From Pollutimonas subterranea (lineage in GTDB: Bacteria; Pseudomonadota; Gammaproteobacteria; Burkholderiales; Burkholderiaceae_B): a DNA stretch of 63,888 bases. Positions 9,620-19,423 of the stretch are shown piece after piece. Made by a program: the position numbers and the translations under genes. Position 1 is the stretch's first letter, and the number at the start of each line of letters is the position of its first letter. The notes beneath the pieces were generated by a model. It was not told the DNA's origin. It ran no database searches and worked only from the letters and a program-made list of their open reading frames with translations. The stretch covers positions 1 through 63,888 of the forward strand of contig NZ_PDNW01000021.1 of the NCBI RefSeq assembly GCF_002849655.1. Direction: 5' to 3'.

Positions 9620-10153
9620 TTATTTCTTCTTGGTTTCTTTGATGATGACGCGTTCATCAGCGTAACGCACGCCCTTGCCCTTGTAGGGTTCGGGTTCGCG
9701 GTAAGCGCGGATTTCAGCGGCCACCTGACCAACAACCTGTTTGTCCGAACCCTTGATGACGATCTCGGTTTGAGTGGGGCACTCGACCTTGATGCCTTGG
9801 GGCATGGGATGCAGGATGTCGTGGGAAAAACCAAGTTGCAACTTCAGCGCGTCGCCCTGAACCTGGGCACGAAAGCCCACGCCAACCAGAGTGAGTTTAC
9901 GCTCGAAGCCTTTGCTGACACCAGTTACCATATTGGCAACCAGCGCGCGCAACGTGCCCGACATGGCCTTGGCCTCGCGAGAATCGTTGGCAACAGCAAA
10001 CGTCAGCTGATCACCATCTTGAACGACGGCAACGTCGCCCTTCAGGGCTTGCGTCAAGGTGCCCAATGGGCCCTTGACAACAATTTGATCGGCACTGATG
10101 GTGGCTTCTACGCCTTGGGGTACGGGGACCGGGTATTTTGCAATGCGTGACAT
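9620..10153 (-). CDS. rplF: 50S ribosomal protein L6
   Basis: L6 sits at the base of the stalk near the factor-binding site. The start at [20 protein letters not shown] gives 177 residues, the usual size, and has GGAGAATC upstream. An in-frame ATG 16 codons earlier lies inside rpsH and is rejected. The duplicated L6 fold ends with the conserved [20 protein letters not shown]. Confidence 0.97.
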   Translation of the reverse strand: MSRIAKYPVPVPQGVEATISADQIVVKGPLGTLTQALKGDVAVVQDGDQLTFAVANDSREAKAMSGTLRALVANMVTGVSKGFERKLTLVGVGFRAQVQGDALKLQLGFSHDILHPMPQGIKVECPTQTEIVIKGSDKQVVGQVAAEIRAYREPEPYKGKGVRYADERVIIKETKKK

Positions 10154-10163
10154 ATGATTCTCC

Positions 10164-10559
10164 TTATGCCACGTAGCAAAGTACTTCGCCGCCCACGCCA
10201 TTGGCGCGAGCTTTGCGATCGGTCATGACACCGCGCGGAGTCGACACGATTGCGACGCCCAGGCCATTCATCACTTGAGGAATGGATTTGCTGTTTTTAT
10301 ATATACGCAGCCCAGGACGCGAAACGCGGTCGATACGTTCGATGACCGGACGGCCAGCGTAGTATTTAAGTGTGATTTCCAGAACAGGCTTGGCTTTTTC
10401 GCCGCCGATCTGGAAACTGTCGATATAGCCTTCGTCTTTCAGCACGGCAGCAATAGCTACCTTCAGCTTCGAGGAGGGCATGCTAACCGACGTTTTATTG
10501 ACTTGTTGCGCGTTACGCACGCGGGTCAACATGTCGGCGATGGGATCGCTCATGCTCAT
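10164..10559 (-). CDS. rpsH: 30S ribosomal protein S8
   Basis: 16S rRNA-binding assembly protein; in E. coli it represses translation of the spc operon. The sequence [20 protein letters not shown] and the end [34 protein letters not shown] (split here for length) are typical. 131 residues. It lies between rpsN and rplF. Confidence 0.98.
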   Translation of the reverse strand: MSMSDPIADMLTRVRNAQQVNKTSVSMPSSKLKVAIAAVLKDEGYIDSFQIGGEKAKPVLEITLKYYAGRPVIERIDRVSRPGLRIYKNSKSIPQVMNGLGVAIVSTPRGVMTDRKARANGVGGEVLCYVA

Positions 10560-10570
10560 TTGTATTTCTC

Positions 10571-10876
10571 CTACCAGCTGGCTTTGGTCATGCCCGGCAC
10601 TTCGCCACGCAACGTCATTTCACGCAGCTTGTGGCGAGTTAAACCGAACTTGCTATAAACGCCACGCGAACGACCCGTGACAACGCAACGATTGCGCTGG
10701 CGAGTTGGGTTGGAATTGCGCGGCAGTTGTTGCAGTTGCAAACGGGCCTGATAGCGTTCTTCGTCAGTCTTGGACTGATCGTCGATGATCGCCTTCAGCG
10801 CAGCGCGCTTGGGTGCAAATTTTTCTGCCAGCTTGGCGCGTTTGATATCGCGATTGATGAGTGAAAGTTTTGCCAC
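10571..10876 (-). CDS. rpsN: 30S ribosomal protein S14 (zinc-free form)
   Basis: S14 of the long, zinc-independent class: 101 residues, with [20 protein letters not shown] and [21 protein letters not shown] at the end, and without the CXXC pairs of the short zinc form. The start is GTG ([20 protein letters not shown]). It follows rplE after 11 bases. Confidence 0.97.
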   Translation of the reverse strand: MAKLSLINRDIKRAKLAEKFAPKRAALKAIIDDQSKTDEERYQARLQLQQLPRNSNPTRQRNRCVVTGRSRGVYSKFGLTRHKLREMTLRGEVPGMTKASW

Positions 10877-10887
10877 GTCATCGCCCC

Positions 10888-11427
10888 TTAATTGCGAAAC
10901 GGGAAGCTGAAGGCGGTAAGCAATGCCTTGGCTTCTTCGTCGGTCTTGGCTGTAGTAGTGATGCTGATGTTCATCCCACGTACGGCGTCGATTTTGTCGT
11001 ATTCGATTTCAGGGAAAATGAGTTGCTCTTTCACCCCGATGTTGTAGTTGCCACGTCCATCGAACGCACGACCCGAAATACCACGGAAGTCGCGAACGCG
11101 CGGCAGAGCCACGGCGACCAGGCGGTCCAGGAATTCGTACATGCGGCGGCCACGCAATGTGACCATGCAACCGATGGGGTAGTCTTCACGGATCTTGAAG
11201 CCGGCGATAGCCTTTTTCGTTTTCGTGACAACAGGCTTTTGCCCTGCAATTTTCGTCAAGTCAGAGACAGCGTGCTCAATGACTTTCTTGTCGGACACCG
11301 CTTCCGATACACCCATGTTCAGGGTGATCTTGGTGATGCGCGGCACTTGCATTGCGCTTTCGTAGCCGAATTGTGCTTGCAGGTCTGCGGCGACCTTGCT
11401 GCGGTAAAACTCTTGTAAACGTGCCAT
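10888..11427 (-). CDS. rplE: 50S ribosomal protein L5
   Basis: 5S rRNA-binding protein in the central protuberance. 179 residues, with the family motifs [40 protein letters not shown] and the end [16 protein letters not shown]. It lies between rplX and rpsN with 11-12 base spacers. Confidence 0.98.
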   Translation of the reverse strand: MARLQEFYRSKVAADLQAQFGYESAMQVPRITKITLNMGVSEAVSDKKVIEHAVSDLTKIAGQKPVVTKTKKAIAGFKIREDYPIGCMVTLRGRRMYEFLDRLVAVALPRVRDFRGISGRAFDGRGNYNIGVKEQLIFPEIEYDKIDAVRGMNISITTTAKTDEEAKALLTAFSFPFRN

Positions 11428-11439
11428 GTTCTTCGCCCC

Positions 11440-11760
11440 TTAAGCCTTGGCGCCAACGACGGCGCCGCTGGAACGGAATACACGGACCTTGCTGCCATCG
11501 ACTTCTTTGATCCCAACGCGATCGGCCTTGCCGGACTCGGGATTGAAGAGCGCCACATTCGAAATGTGGATGGGCATGGTCTTGTCGATAATGCCACCTT
11601 GCGAGCCAGCCATAGGATTGGCCTTCACGTGTTTCTTGACGACATTGATGCCTTCGACCAACACGTGGTCGGCGTCTACACGTTGCAGCACGGTGCCACG
11701 GCGTTTTTTGTCGCGACCAGTCAACACAATGACTTCGTCGCCTTTACGGATTTTTTGCAT
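11440..11760 (-). CDS. rplX: 50S ribosomal protein L24
   Basis: Assembly initiator protein of the large subunit. The KOW motif is visible at the N-terminus ([26 protein letters not shown], split for length), followed by [20 protein letters not shown]. 106 residues, normal length. It follows rplN after 10 bases. Confidence 0.98.
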   Translation of the reverse strand: MQKIRKGDEVIVLTGRDKKRRGTVLQRVDADHVLVEGINVVKKHVKANPMAGSQGGIIDKTMPIHISNVALFNPESGKADRVGIKEVDGSKVRVFRSSGAVVGAKA

Positions 11761-11770
11761 GGTTCGCTCC

Positions 11771-12139
11771 TTACAGCACTTCTGGAGCCAGCGACACGAT
11801 CTTCATGAACTTTTCTGTACGCAATTCGCGCGTGACAGGTCCGAAGATACGGGTACCGATGGGTTCCAGTTTGGCGTTGAGCAACACGGCAGCGTTGCCG
11901 CCGAACTTGATCAGCGAGCCGTCTTTACGACGAACGCCCTTAGCGGTGCGAACCACTACAGCGTTGTAAATCTCGCCCTTTTTGACGCGCCCGCGTGGGG
12001 CCGCATCTTTGACACTAACTTTGATAATGTCACCGATAGCGGCATAACGGCGCTTCGAGCCGCCTAACACCTTGATGCACATGATTCTGCGTGCACCAGT
12101 GTTATCGGCCACGTCCAGCGTGGTCTGCATTTGGATCAT
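11771..12139 (-). CDS. rplN: 50S ribosomal protein L14
   Basis: First gene of the spc operon here. The 122 residues contain [40 protein letters not shown] and the C-terminal REKFMK-like end ([19 protein letters not shown]). Normally rpsQ lies immediately upstream. Here the upstream neighbour is bcsC, 359 bases away, and rpsQ is 46 kb further on. This operon must therefore have its own promoter or be read through from the cellulose operon. Confidence 0.98.
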   Translation of the reverse strand: MIQMQTTLDVADNTGARRIMCIKVLGGSKRRYAAIGDIIKVSVKDAAPRGRVKKGEIYNAVVVRTAKGVRRKDGSLIKFGGNAAVLLNAKLEPIGTRIFGPVTRELRTEKFMKIVSLAPEVL

Positions 12140-12498
12140 GATTTTTCCTGTTCCAACTTAGCCGCATTGCCTTGTCATTATTGACATGCCACACAACCAG
12201 TTTTGGTCCCGTTAGATCCGACATCCGCCAGCCTGATACCGTAAACCGGATTTTCAAGCCAACTAAAATCGAACCCTAGGTTGAAATCTTGCGAAAAACA
12301 AAACGTGTATTACCCGCCGAAGTACTGCATTGCGCCGGCTTGCGCTTTATTAGCAAAGCTCTTGAGCGCCCACTAGGACAGGTAAGCATTAAAGTTTATA
12401 ACATGCGCGCAACTAACGCAAGCTTTATTAACCGTTGCGGCGACGCCATCGCGATGACGTCGCCGAACTGTGTCTGACCAACTACAATTGAAGCATAG
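12140..12498 (-). promoter_or_regulatory. Leader and promoter region of the spc operon
   Basis: A 359-base stretch without a convincing gene lies between rplN and bcsC, both on the minus strand. A sigma70-like candidate on the minus strand is TTGCGT (12416-12421) with TATAAA (12395-12400), but its spacing of 15 is short. It would give a leader of roughly 250 bases ahead of rplN. Weaker promoter-like words lie closer to rplN. A short plus-strand frame (12289-12477) has no recognisable product and is not called. Confidence 0.35.
12438..12465. terminator. Near-perfect palindrome behind bcsC
   Basis: CGGCGACG (12438-12445) pairs with CGTCGCCG (12458-12465), and the inner part CATCGCGATG is itself palindromic, giving a 28-base hairpin with a single C/A mismatch. 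It lies 34 bases behind the bcsC stop. There is no proper T-run on the minus strand, so termination may be weak; it could let the cellulose transcript run into rplN. Confidence 0.45.
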
Positions 12499-15400
12499 CT
12501 ATTTGAAGTCGGCGTATGGCGTTACATTTGCAGGGCGAAGTTTGAGATCACCCTGCCACGGCTTAAAAGTATAGCGGAGGTACAGGATGAAACGGCTCGG
12601 CGCGTAGTCCTCGCCATGCTGCAGGTCGATCCCTCCCCCCAACACCCAATGACTGTCCAGGCGACGCTCTGCGACAGCGCGCAACGCGTATCCCTTCCCG
12701 CTATTGGATGAGGCGCCGACACCGTTCGCCGCGGCAAAGGACGGTCCAGTCACACCAAGTTTTTCGAGTTGGCTGAGGGGGCCGTTTATGAGCCCTGGCA
12801 CTGGATACCGCGCTGCAGCTTTACTTTGCGACACAGATGCCGACACGGAGCCTTCGAGCAAGAAGGACCAATTTTCAAGGCGACGCGCATATCCTATGGG
12901 CAGCGACACGGAGCTATAGCGTTGCGGACTGTAATAGCCGCCTTGACCCAAGGTGTATCCCCCCAGGTCCCGTTGATAGCGCCAGTGCATCAAATTAACG
13001 CCAACGGTCAGGCTCTCGCGCGGCTGATTGATTAAGCGGCGGTAATAACCGGCCATCACGCGGGTCCGTTGATTGTCTGCCACATTCCTGCCGGTCAACT
13101 TGTGATGGCTGATATCTGCCCAGACACCATTTTCTTCGCCCTTGTCCCAGCTAAGTCCTAGACTAATCCCTGTCGCCATGACGCCCCCCCAAGTAACGCC
13201 AGTGCGCGGGTCTTGGGTTCCCGCAAAGGAGAGCAATGAGTTTGACATTGGTCGTCGAGATGCTGTCGCCGTCCATCCCAAAGAATGCAGGTCGCCCTTG
13301 TAACTAACACCACCAGTCCAGTTCGTAACAGCAAAGCCTTGGGGCGTTCGCCCCAAGTCGAATGCCAGCCGCTCGCCCTGCCAGCCAGCGGCAAAGCTCG
13401 TTCCGGAAGCTTTCTGTTCGAGCCCTCCTCCACACCCCGGCAATGTCTGGTCAACGGCTTGAGCGTCAACGGCGCTAAAAAGGCAGGTCCCGAAAAGCGC
13501 ATCATTTTCGCCGGCTGGATTGGTCTCGAAGCTTCCGGCATTCATCCGGACGTGGTCAGCGCGAAGAAATGCCTTTCCGTTGCGCATGGGTAAGTCCAGC
13601 TGAGCAATGGTTGTGTTCGCGCTAAGTCGCGAGAGTCCCGGGGTGCCGTCACGCCGTCCCCAGACGTCACTTGCTATGCTGAGTGTCGGATTATGGAGCT
13701 GATACAAACTGGCCGCATCGCTTCGAATGCTACGGGTGAGCCAGTCGTCCGTCGGGGTCACGCGCATGGCACGCGTAAATTCGGCGCCATTCCGACCTTG
13801 CCGCTCACTTCGTGGCGGCAACATCTTGCCGTCTGCCATAGCCTTCTCATAGTGGTCCAGCGCCCTATCGGGATCGTCAAGCGCAGTTAAACGCGCCAAA
13901 TCCCTGAAAAGCAAAGGTGCGGGTCCATCGGTTTGAGACGCTGCATCGTTTAAAATGGAGTAAGCGCGCTCGTCGTCGCCGATACCTTTCCATAATGCCG
14001 CCACCCTAGGGGCACTCGAATCCGCTGCTAGCAACGCCAACTCCCTATTTTTCAAACCAAGCCTGACCGCTTCGACTTTTCCTTGCGCAAGCCAAGTCTC
14101 AAGCTGCCCAAGCCTCGCACTAATATTCTCTGGTTCGTCCCGCAAAATCGCCCCATAGTTGAATAGTGCCTTGGGATAGTGCCCATCTGCTAAAGACCAT
14201 GCGGCAATCTGAAGACGGCTTGCTACGCTCGCCGGAGCAGTCTCCAGCAGCGCAACCGCCGCCGATTTCGACCCCATCTCGTACAGCCTGGTTGCTTGGT
14301 CAATGCGTTCTTCATCTTGAAGCCGAATGTGCAGCGCCGCCATGTCTGCTGTCCAGCGCGCGGCAGCGACCTTATGCAGTGACTCGCTCGCTGCCGCACG
14401 ATCGTCCAGGGATGCCAACAATAATGCGTATGCATACTGACTAACCGGCTCCCCTACATGTCCAAGCAGGTGCTTCTCGAACGCCCTTATTCCCTCTTGA
14501 GGGCGCCCAGCCTGTCGAAATGCCATTGCCAAGCGATAGCTTAGCCAAGGATCGTTCAAATCAAGGCGTTGAGCGTCGGACAAGGCAGCGACGACTTCGG
14601 ACCATTGTGACCCCCGTCGAGCCTGCTCAGCACGTTGATCGAGCATGGCAAGCGTAAAGCTGCGACGGATGGAAGACAAGGCGTCCTGCTGGATCGCGGA
14701 TAATCCATCTATTAAGGACAATGCCTGATCAGGCGTCTCGCTCGCCAAATAACGAGCGATGCCTCGTTGTGCTGCTTCATCACGCGGCGTACGGTCGAGC
14801 GCCCGGCGGTAGAAGCGCCAGGCGTCCTGTTTTAGCCCCGTTGCCAGTGCAACGTCTCCCAAGCCTATTATCGCGTGTATATCGTCCGGATCCAGACGAT
14901 GAGCGCGGCGGTATAAAGACTGTGCCTCGCCCCAATGCTGTTGCTCAACGGCATCGGCGGCGTTTTGCAACAACAGCCAATAACGGGTCGACTTAATGAG
15001 ACTCGACCATTTGGATGTCTGGTCAGCGCGGACCTCTTTGGCGCGGGCGTTTTCGAAATAAATTAGCGCCTGAGATCGGTTTCCCGTCCGTGAATAAGCC
15101 AGGCCTAGCGCTCCATGGAGGTCCGCGTCGTCAGGATAGGCTTTGATTGCTCTTTGCAGCGGAATCAAAGCTTGGGCGTTTTTGCCTTGGTTCACAAGAC
15201 GGAGGCCTTCCTGCCCAGAATTCCACATCGGATCCGCTATCAATTTCTCAATTCCAGCGAGCGTCTGTCGCGCCCTTGACCCGACGACCAGATCGCCATA
15301 CCGTTCCGTAAAGGATATCCATGCCGCCACGCTTGCCGGACCCGGTCGCAAGGTTGATAAATATTCATATTCTTGACTCGCCGCGAAATCCCGATGAGCG

Positions 15401-16059
15401 GGCTGCTTTGCCAGCGTGTGCAGATGTTCCAAAGCCTTCTGCGGGTTATTTTCGGCGAAATTGAAACCAGATACTGCGGCAAGTAAGCCGGCATGCCTGG
15501 GGTAGCTCGCTAATAGCTCTGTCAGCCGTACTATAGCGATTGGCCGACCGTCGGGTTCGCGCGCACGAACTTGCCAATACTCCAGGGCATAGTCCACGGT
15601 GGGATACTCACCCTTGAACATCCCGTCATAAAGCTTGATCGCTTCCCCAACCCGTCCTGCGGCGGCATAAAGCCGTGCCATCGCAAGGGTCTGGGCACCT
15701 TCCGACGTCGAAAGCGCCATCAAGTTAAGACTATTTTGATGAACTTGTGAACCGGGCGCGAGCCCGTCTATTTTCTTTAACAAACTCGCGGCTTTGTCCA
15801 ACTGGTCGCGCCTGACGGCCAGGCGCAATTCGGCAGCCAAACCCTCGAGATGCTGCGGCGCGACCCGGTAGAGCTTTTCTACCGCATCAAGAATAATATC
15901 GTCGCGATACAAGGACTCGCCCATGTTGATCTGTTCCAGCAACCGGGCCTGGGCTTGACCTTGCGTTTTAACCGTCGCATAAGCTGTGCCTGGAGCGCCG
16001 GTGCTCAACAGCAAGAAGAGCACGCCAATAAAAATGTGCATCACGGGCATACTTTCCAT
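12499..16059 (-). CDS. bcsC: Cellulose synthase outer-membrane subunit BcsC
   Basis: Exports the cellulose chain through periplasm and outer membrane. The 1186 residues begin with a signal peptide (core IFIGVLFLLLSTGAPGTAYA), followed by a long helical region of TPR repeats (for example NALGL-type LHGALGLAYSRTGNRSQALI near residue 320) that binds peptidoglycan or periplasmic partners. A C-terminal beta-barrel of roughly 350 residues (BCSC_C type) ends in alternating hydrophobic strands. It overlaps bcsZ; starts at 16059, 16050 and 16041 are all in frame and the exact one is uncertain. Last gene of the operon. Confidence 0.93.
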   Translation of the reverse strand: MESMPVMHIFIGVLFLLLSTGAPGTAYATVKTQGQAQARLLEQINMGESLYRDDIILDAVEKLYRVAPQHLEGLAAELRLAVRRDQLDKAASLLKKIDGLAPGSQVHQNSLNLMALSTSEGAQTLAMARLYAAAGRVGEAIKLYDGMFKGEYPTVDYALEYWQVRAREPDGRPIAIVRLTELLASYPRHAGLLAAVSGFNFAENNPQKALEHLHTLAKQPAHRDFAASQEYEYLSTLRPGPASVAAWISFTERYGDLVVGSRARQTLAGIEKLIADPMWNSGQEGLRLVNQGKNAQALIPLQRAIKAYPDDADLHGALGLAYSRTGNRSQALIYFENARAKEVRADQTSKWSSLIKSTRYWLLLQNAADAVEQQHWGEAQSLYRRAHRLDPDDIHAIIGLGDVALATGLKQDAWRFYRRALDRTPRDEAAQRGIARYLASETPDQALSLIDGLSAIQQDALSSIRRSFTLAMLDQRAEQARRGSQWSEVVAALSDAQRLDLNDPWLSYRLAMAFRQAGRPQEGIRAFEKHLLGHVGEPVSQYAYALLLASLDDRAAASESLHKVAAARWTADMAALHIRLQDEERIDQATRLYEMGSKSAAVALLETAPASVASRLQIAAWSLADGHYPKALFNYGAILRDEPENISARLGQLETWLAQGKVEAVRLGLKNRELALLAADSSAPRVAALWKGIGDDERAYSILNDAASQTDGPAPLLFRDLARLTALDDPDRALDHYEKAMADGKMLPPRSERQGRNGAEFTRAMRVTPTDDWLTRSIRSDAASLYQLHNPTLSIASDVWGRRDGTPGLSRLSANTTIAQLDLPMRNGKAFLRADHVRMNAGSFETNPAGENDALFGTCLFSAVDAQAVDQTLPGCGGGLEQKASGTSFAAGWQGERLAFDLGRTPQGFAVTNWTGGVSYKGDLHSLGWTATASRRPMSNSLLSFAGTQDPRTGVTWGGVMATGISLGLSWDKGEENGVWADISHHKLTGRNVADNQRTRVMAGYYRRLINQPRESLTVGVNLMHWRYQRDLGGYTLGQGGYYSPQRYSSVSLPIGYARRLENWSFLLEGSVSASVSQSKAAARYPVPGLINGPLSQLEKLGVTGPSFAAANGVGASSNSGKGYALRAVAERRLDSHWVLGGGIDLQHGEDYAPSRFILYLRYTFKPWQGDLKLRPANVTPYADFK

Positions 16060-17156
16060 TTCGGCACCAAAGAACCGTCCGCTTCAAACCAGAATCGGCC
16101 CTCGTCCCAGCCTTCACCGAATAGAATCAGTGCCTGGCTGAAGTAGCCGAGTGTTTCCTTTCGAGATGATGCAAGCCGGTCGCGTAGCGCCTGAGCCACA
16201 CCGTAGCCATTGAATAGAGGCAATAGAGATGCTGCAAATCCTGCAGGACCGGTACCGGAAGCCGAACCTTCGTAGATGTCCAGACTTTCGGGCACGGCGG
16301 CGTCCGGTCCAAAATAAGATTGAATTGAACGAAAGTGCTGTTTCAGGGCTGTGGCGCCGGGAGTCTCCGTATTGAGCATGCCAACCCAAAGATAAACCCG
16401 AATGGCATCGTAGCTTCCTTTACGCTCTGACTTTGACAATGGCTCGAATTGACGCCCAGTCCAACTAGTCCAGTCGGGAGCCAGGCCGTTGGGGGAACTC
16501 GCGATGAGGAATCGATTCGTATTCTCGTGCAGGCTGATCCAAGGCTCCGCTGGCTGTGACCGTCGAATCGCCGCCATGAGTTGCGGCGGCATATAACTGG
16601 GATTCAGACGCCATGATGCCTCATGCACGAACCCAATTTTTCCGGGCAGCAATACGGGTCCAAATCCAGGTAGCGTCGCTACTTCCTCTTTGGCAATACG
16701 CTGCAGCAATAAGGTTCCGAGGACGGTATAACTATGTTCATCCCACAACCGACCGGCTTCGAGCAAACTGTAGGCAATCCAGAGGTCAGCGTCTGAAGCC
16801 GAATTGGTATCAAGCACCCCCCACTCCCCTGACTTCGTCCTTCCCCATAACCATGCAGGCAAGCGCGCAGTCAAATCGCTCGAGGCCAAGTGAAGCTCGG
16901 TCCAGCGTAGCAGGCGTCTGAAGAGTACGGGATCGTTGTCCACGAGAGCAAAGAACATGGCGTAGCTTTGGCCTTCGGATGTTGTAATCCGCCTGGAATC
17001 GGAACGGTCTATTACCCGTCCGTCCGGAGTGATCATCTCGCCCTGAAATCTGTTCCAGCCGGGCCACGGGTCGGCGCCCGCACATTCAGCCGCTCCTGAC
17101 AATCCTGTCGTGCAACTGGCCACACCAAGACATAGCACCGCGAAAATCTTACGCAT
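16041..17156 (-). CDS. bcsZ: Periplasmic endo-1,4-beta-glucanase BcsZ (GH8)
   Basis: Cellulase of glycoside hydrolase family 8 that trims or releases cellulose during export. The start chosen at MRKIFAVLCLGVASCTTGLS gives a clear signal peptide and 371 residues, and overlaps the bcsB end by 8 bases; the upstream in-frame ATG would add 13 residues in front of the signal. The catalytic acid region is seen in TSEGQSYAMFFALVDND (Glu), and the conserved Asp in GSYDAIRVYLWVGML. It lies between bcsB and bcsC, its usual place. Confidence 0.93.
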   Translation of the reverse strand: MRKIFAVLCLGVASCTTGLSGAAECAGADPWPGWNRFQGEMITPDGRVIDRSDSRRITTSEGQSYAMFFALVDNDPVLFRRLLRWTELHLASSDLTARLPAWLWGRTKSGEWGVLDTNSASDADLWIAYSLLEAGRLWDEHSYTVLGTLLLQRIAKEEVATLPGFGPVLLPGKIGFVHEASWRLNPSYMPPQLMAAIRRSQPAEPWISLHENTNRFLIASSPNGLAPDWTSWTGRQFEPLSKSERKGSYDAIRVYLWVGMLNTETPGATALKQHFRSIQSYFGPDAAVPESLDIYEGSASGTGPAGFAASLLPLFNGYGVAQALRDRLASSRKETLGYFSQALILFGEGWDEGRFWFEADGSLVPKWKVCP

Positions 17157-19419
17157 CTCTGGACAATCTGCGTCGAGCGACCCAGCGCAGGCCATTCCAA
17201 AGCAAAATGGCCACGAGCAACACGGTGAAGACTGCCGTTATGGCCAGCAGGACCGGTTTATCAGACAGCTTGAGCCAGATATGTTGCCACCAGTGAAGTT
17301 GGCCAACAAAATACCGTGGGCCCACTAATTCGCTCGCGACTCCAGACTCCCTGATAATAGCTACTGATCCATACATACTGTCTCGCTTGCCTGTGTCCGC
17401 CAACGCTCCGCGAAGCAGGCCATAATCTTCATTGGTTGAAGCCATCAGCCCGACCATACTGCGTTGCGGAAAACGTTCAGATTGCATCCCCACTATGGCA
17501 GCAATCGGCCCCAAGGCTCTTACACGAATTTCGGAAGCGGCATCGCGCTCTGGCGCAGACGAAAAGTCGGCAGAATGCCTTGCTTCGAAAGCTCCACGTT
17601 CCGTTCCAGGCTGCCGGAGACTCGCAGTAGCATTCTCGAGTAACAGATTGGCGTCGGGGCGACTTCGAAAGGTATCGGGCGCCTCGCCGATCCATAAAAG
17701 GTCGGCATCCAGCTGAAGGGCCTCAGCCCAATCATTCGTCACGCGTACTTTCACGGCCGGATAGCCAACTTGAGCGCCAATATGTGCGAGCTCCTCGAAC
17801 AAGGTGGATGCCTGGAGCGGAGTAGGACGGGCCGGCATCACGACTATCGTTTCCGATAAGTCCGCCATCCGACTGAACGGGAAACCGCTATTTGCAAACG
17901 CCTTCAGATTTGGCATCTCCAAATAATGCATGTAGCCTGAAAAGTCGATTACCGAACGGTCATCAATGGAAGCATGGCTATCAACCGGCATAATGGTCCG
18001 ACAACCATCCCGTTCCGACGCACCGACGGTACTGGAAAAAGAGAAATTGAAACGAATCTCGTTGCGAGCCCCGATTCTCAATGCCGGTATCATAAGACTT
18101 TCACTGCTTGCAACCGCATCATTCCCAAGGACCTGCAGACGCATGCGGGCTAAAGCGCTTTTATGATCGCTTGCCTCGAGAAGATAACTATCCAGGAACC
18201 GGCCGTTCAGACTCAATGTCAATCGCGATTCATCACTGACTTTCGGCGCGGTATAGCGGTATCCCAGCTGCAGGGGTATGCCGTTATTGCGCCAGACAAA
18301 CAAATCGGGGGGAAGATTCAAAGGCAGCGTTATCGGCGGAGGACGTAATCCAGTTACTTCCAGCTGCCCCGGATAACTGACCAACTCCGAGAGAAAAACA
18401 GGTCGGTTCGTGGGTATCCAGTTTGGTGCATCGTACGGCTTCCGAGGAGCAAAGGCGGCCGTTTCCTCTACTCTGACACTCTGCCCACGGAACAACGGGC
18501 TACCTAAAGCTAAGGCGGATACAGCGGCACTGATGTCTTTGTCGTCACGTCCCAGGATGAGCAATAGCTTCTGGTAAGGATTATCGGGTGCGCTGATCAT
18601 GTCTATGGTCGGTCCATTTACCTCAGGATAACCACGTAGAAATTCGGGACGCGCTTCATTGATTGCGAATACCACCGCGTGTTCAGACGGCAGCTCATCA
18701 TAAAATGCGGGAAAACTAAGCTGCCTCCATTGGCCTTTGGTACCAAAGTAAGAGGCCAATACCGAAGCAGCCCGGAGTTCCGGCAGTGTGGGGCTAACGG
18801 AAAAGACAAAAGGTATACGCTGCGCCCTCATATCCAGGGTATCGATAAACGGTTCAGGAAAGTATGACAAATCATTGGCCAGAGGCAGAGCCTGCTGATT
18901 GATTGCTATATTCGTCTTCCCGCTGATGTCGAGCCACAATGAACTGTGCGCAAGGTTTTCGCAGGTATCGGTATAGTGACCGACAAATTCGAGCCGTACC
19001 CGATTGAAGCTGGTCAGCAACGTTGGATCAAGAGTTAGGGAGCGCTTTTGTGGTTGCCCCGACTGACTATCGTCCACCGGAACGACGCCCATCAACTCCT
19101 CATTAAGATACACACGCAAGTGGGAAAGCTTGGGGAGCAAGGCCGGTGAAGGTGTAAACACCAGATTCAGAACCGCATCCGTCACCAACTGATCTCGGCG
19201 AAGAGAGAATTCCAGATGCTGTTTATTCTGAATGCCATAAAGCTTGAAGTCGACACCCGGGGCCAGCTTGGAAAGTCCTAGCGTATACGATTGGGACGGT
19301 ACGGAGTCGTTGTCGTCAATACTTGCAGAAGAGGTTTGAGCCTGGACCGGAAACAGAAGCGCAAAACTATGCAGCGCAACGAAAAGCCCGAGTGTGATTG
19401 CTCGCCGAGTTGGATACAT
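17149..19419 (-). CDS. bcsB: Cellulose synthase regulatory subunit BcsB
   Basis: Periplasmic partner of BcsA that guides the growing glucan, anchored by one C-terminal membrane helix. The 756 residues start with a signal peptide ending near VQAQ, contain the carbohydrate-binding and flavodoxin-like repeats typical of BcsB, and end with the helix LLAITAVFTVLLVAILLW followed by a basic tail. The gene starts 4 bases after bcsA and overlaps bcsZ by 8 bases, so translation is probably coupled. Confidence 0.93.
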   Translation of the reverse strand: MYPTRRAITLGLFVALHSFALLFPVQAQTSSASIDDNDSVPSQSYTLGLSKLAPGVDFKLYGIQNKQHLEFSLRRDQLVTDAVLNLVFTPSPALLPKLSHLRVYLNEELMGVVPVDDSQSGQPQKRSLTLDPTLLTSFNRVRLEFVGHYTDTCENLAHSSLWLDISGKTNIAINQQALPLANDLSYFPEPFIDTLDMRAQRIPFVFSVSPTLPELRAASVLASYFGTKGQWRQLSFPAFYDELPSEHAVVFAINEARPEFLRGYPEVNGPTIDMISAPDNPYQKLLLILGRDDKDISAAVSALALGSPLFRGQSVRVEETAAFAPRKPYDAPNWIPTNRPVFLSELVSYPGQLEVTGLRPPPITLPLNLPPDLFVWRNNGIPLQLGYRYTAPKVSDESRLTLSLNGRFLDSYLLEASDHKSALARMRLQVLGNDAVASSESLMIPALRIGARNEIRFNFSFSSTVGASERDGCRTIMPVDSHASIDDRSVIDFSGYMHYLEMPNLKAFANSGFPFSRMADLSETIVVMPARPTPLQASTLFEELAHIGAQVGYPAVKVRVTNDWAEALQLDADLLWIGEAPDTFRSRPDANLLLENATASLRQPGTERGAFEARHSADFSSAPERDAASEIRVRALGPIAAIVGMQSERFPQRSMVGLMASTNEDYGLLRGALADTGKRDSMYGSVAIIRESGVASELVGPRYFVGQLHWWQHIWLKLSDKPVLLAITAVFTVLLVAILLWNGLRWVARRRLSRDA

Positions 19420-19423
19420 ACAC

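Noticed and set aside
8930-10150. A 406-codon open frame on the plus strand
   Set aside because: It runs antisense through rpsE, rplR and rplF, whose products are unmistakable; the frame reflects codon bias on the opposite strand and shows no family motif.
12289-12477. A 62-codon frame on the plus strand between rplN and bcsC
   Set aside because: It covers the palindrome and promoter region, has no ribosome site and no recognisable product.
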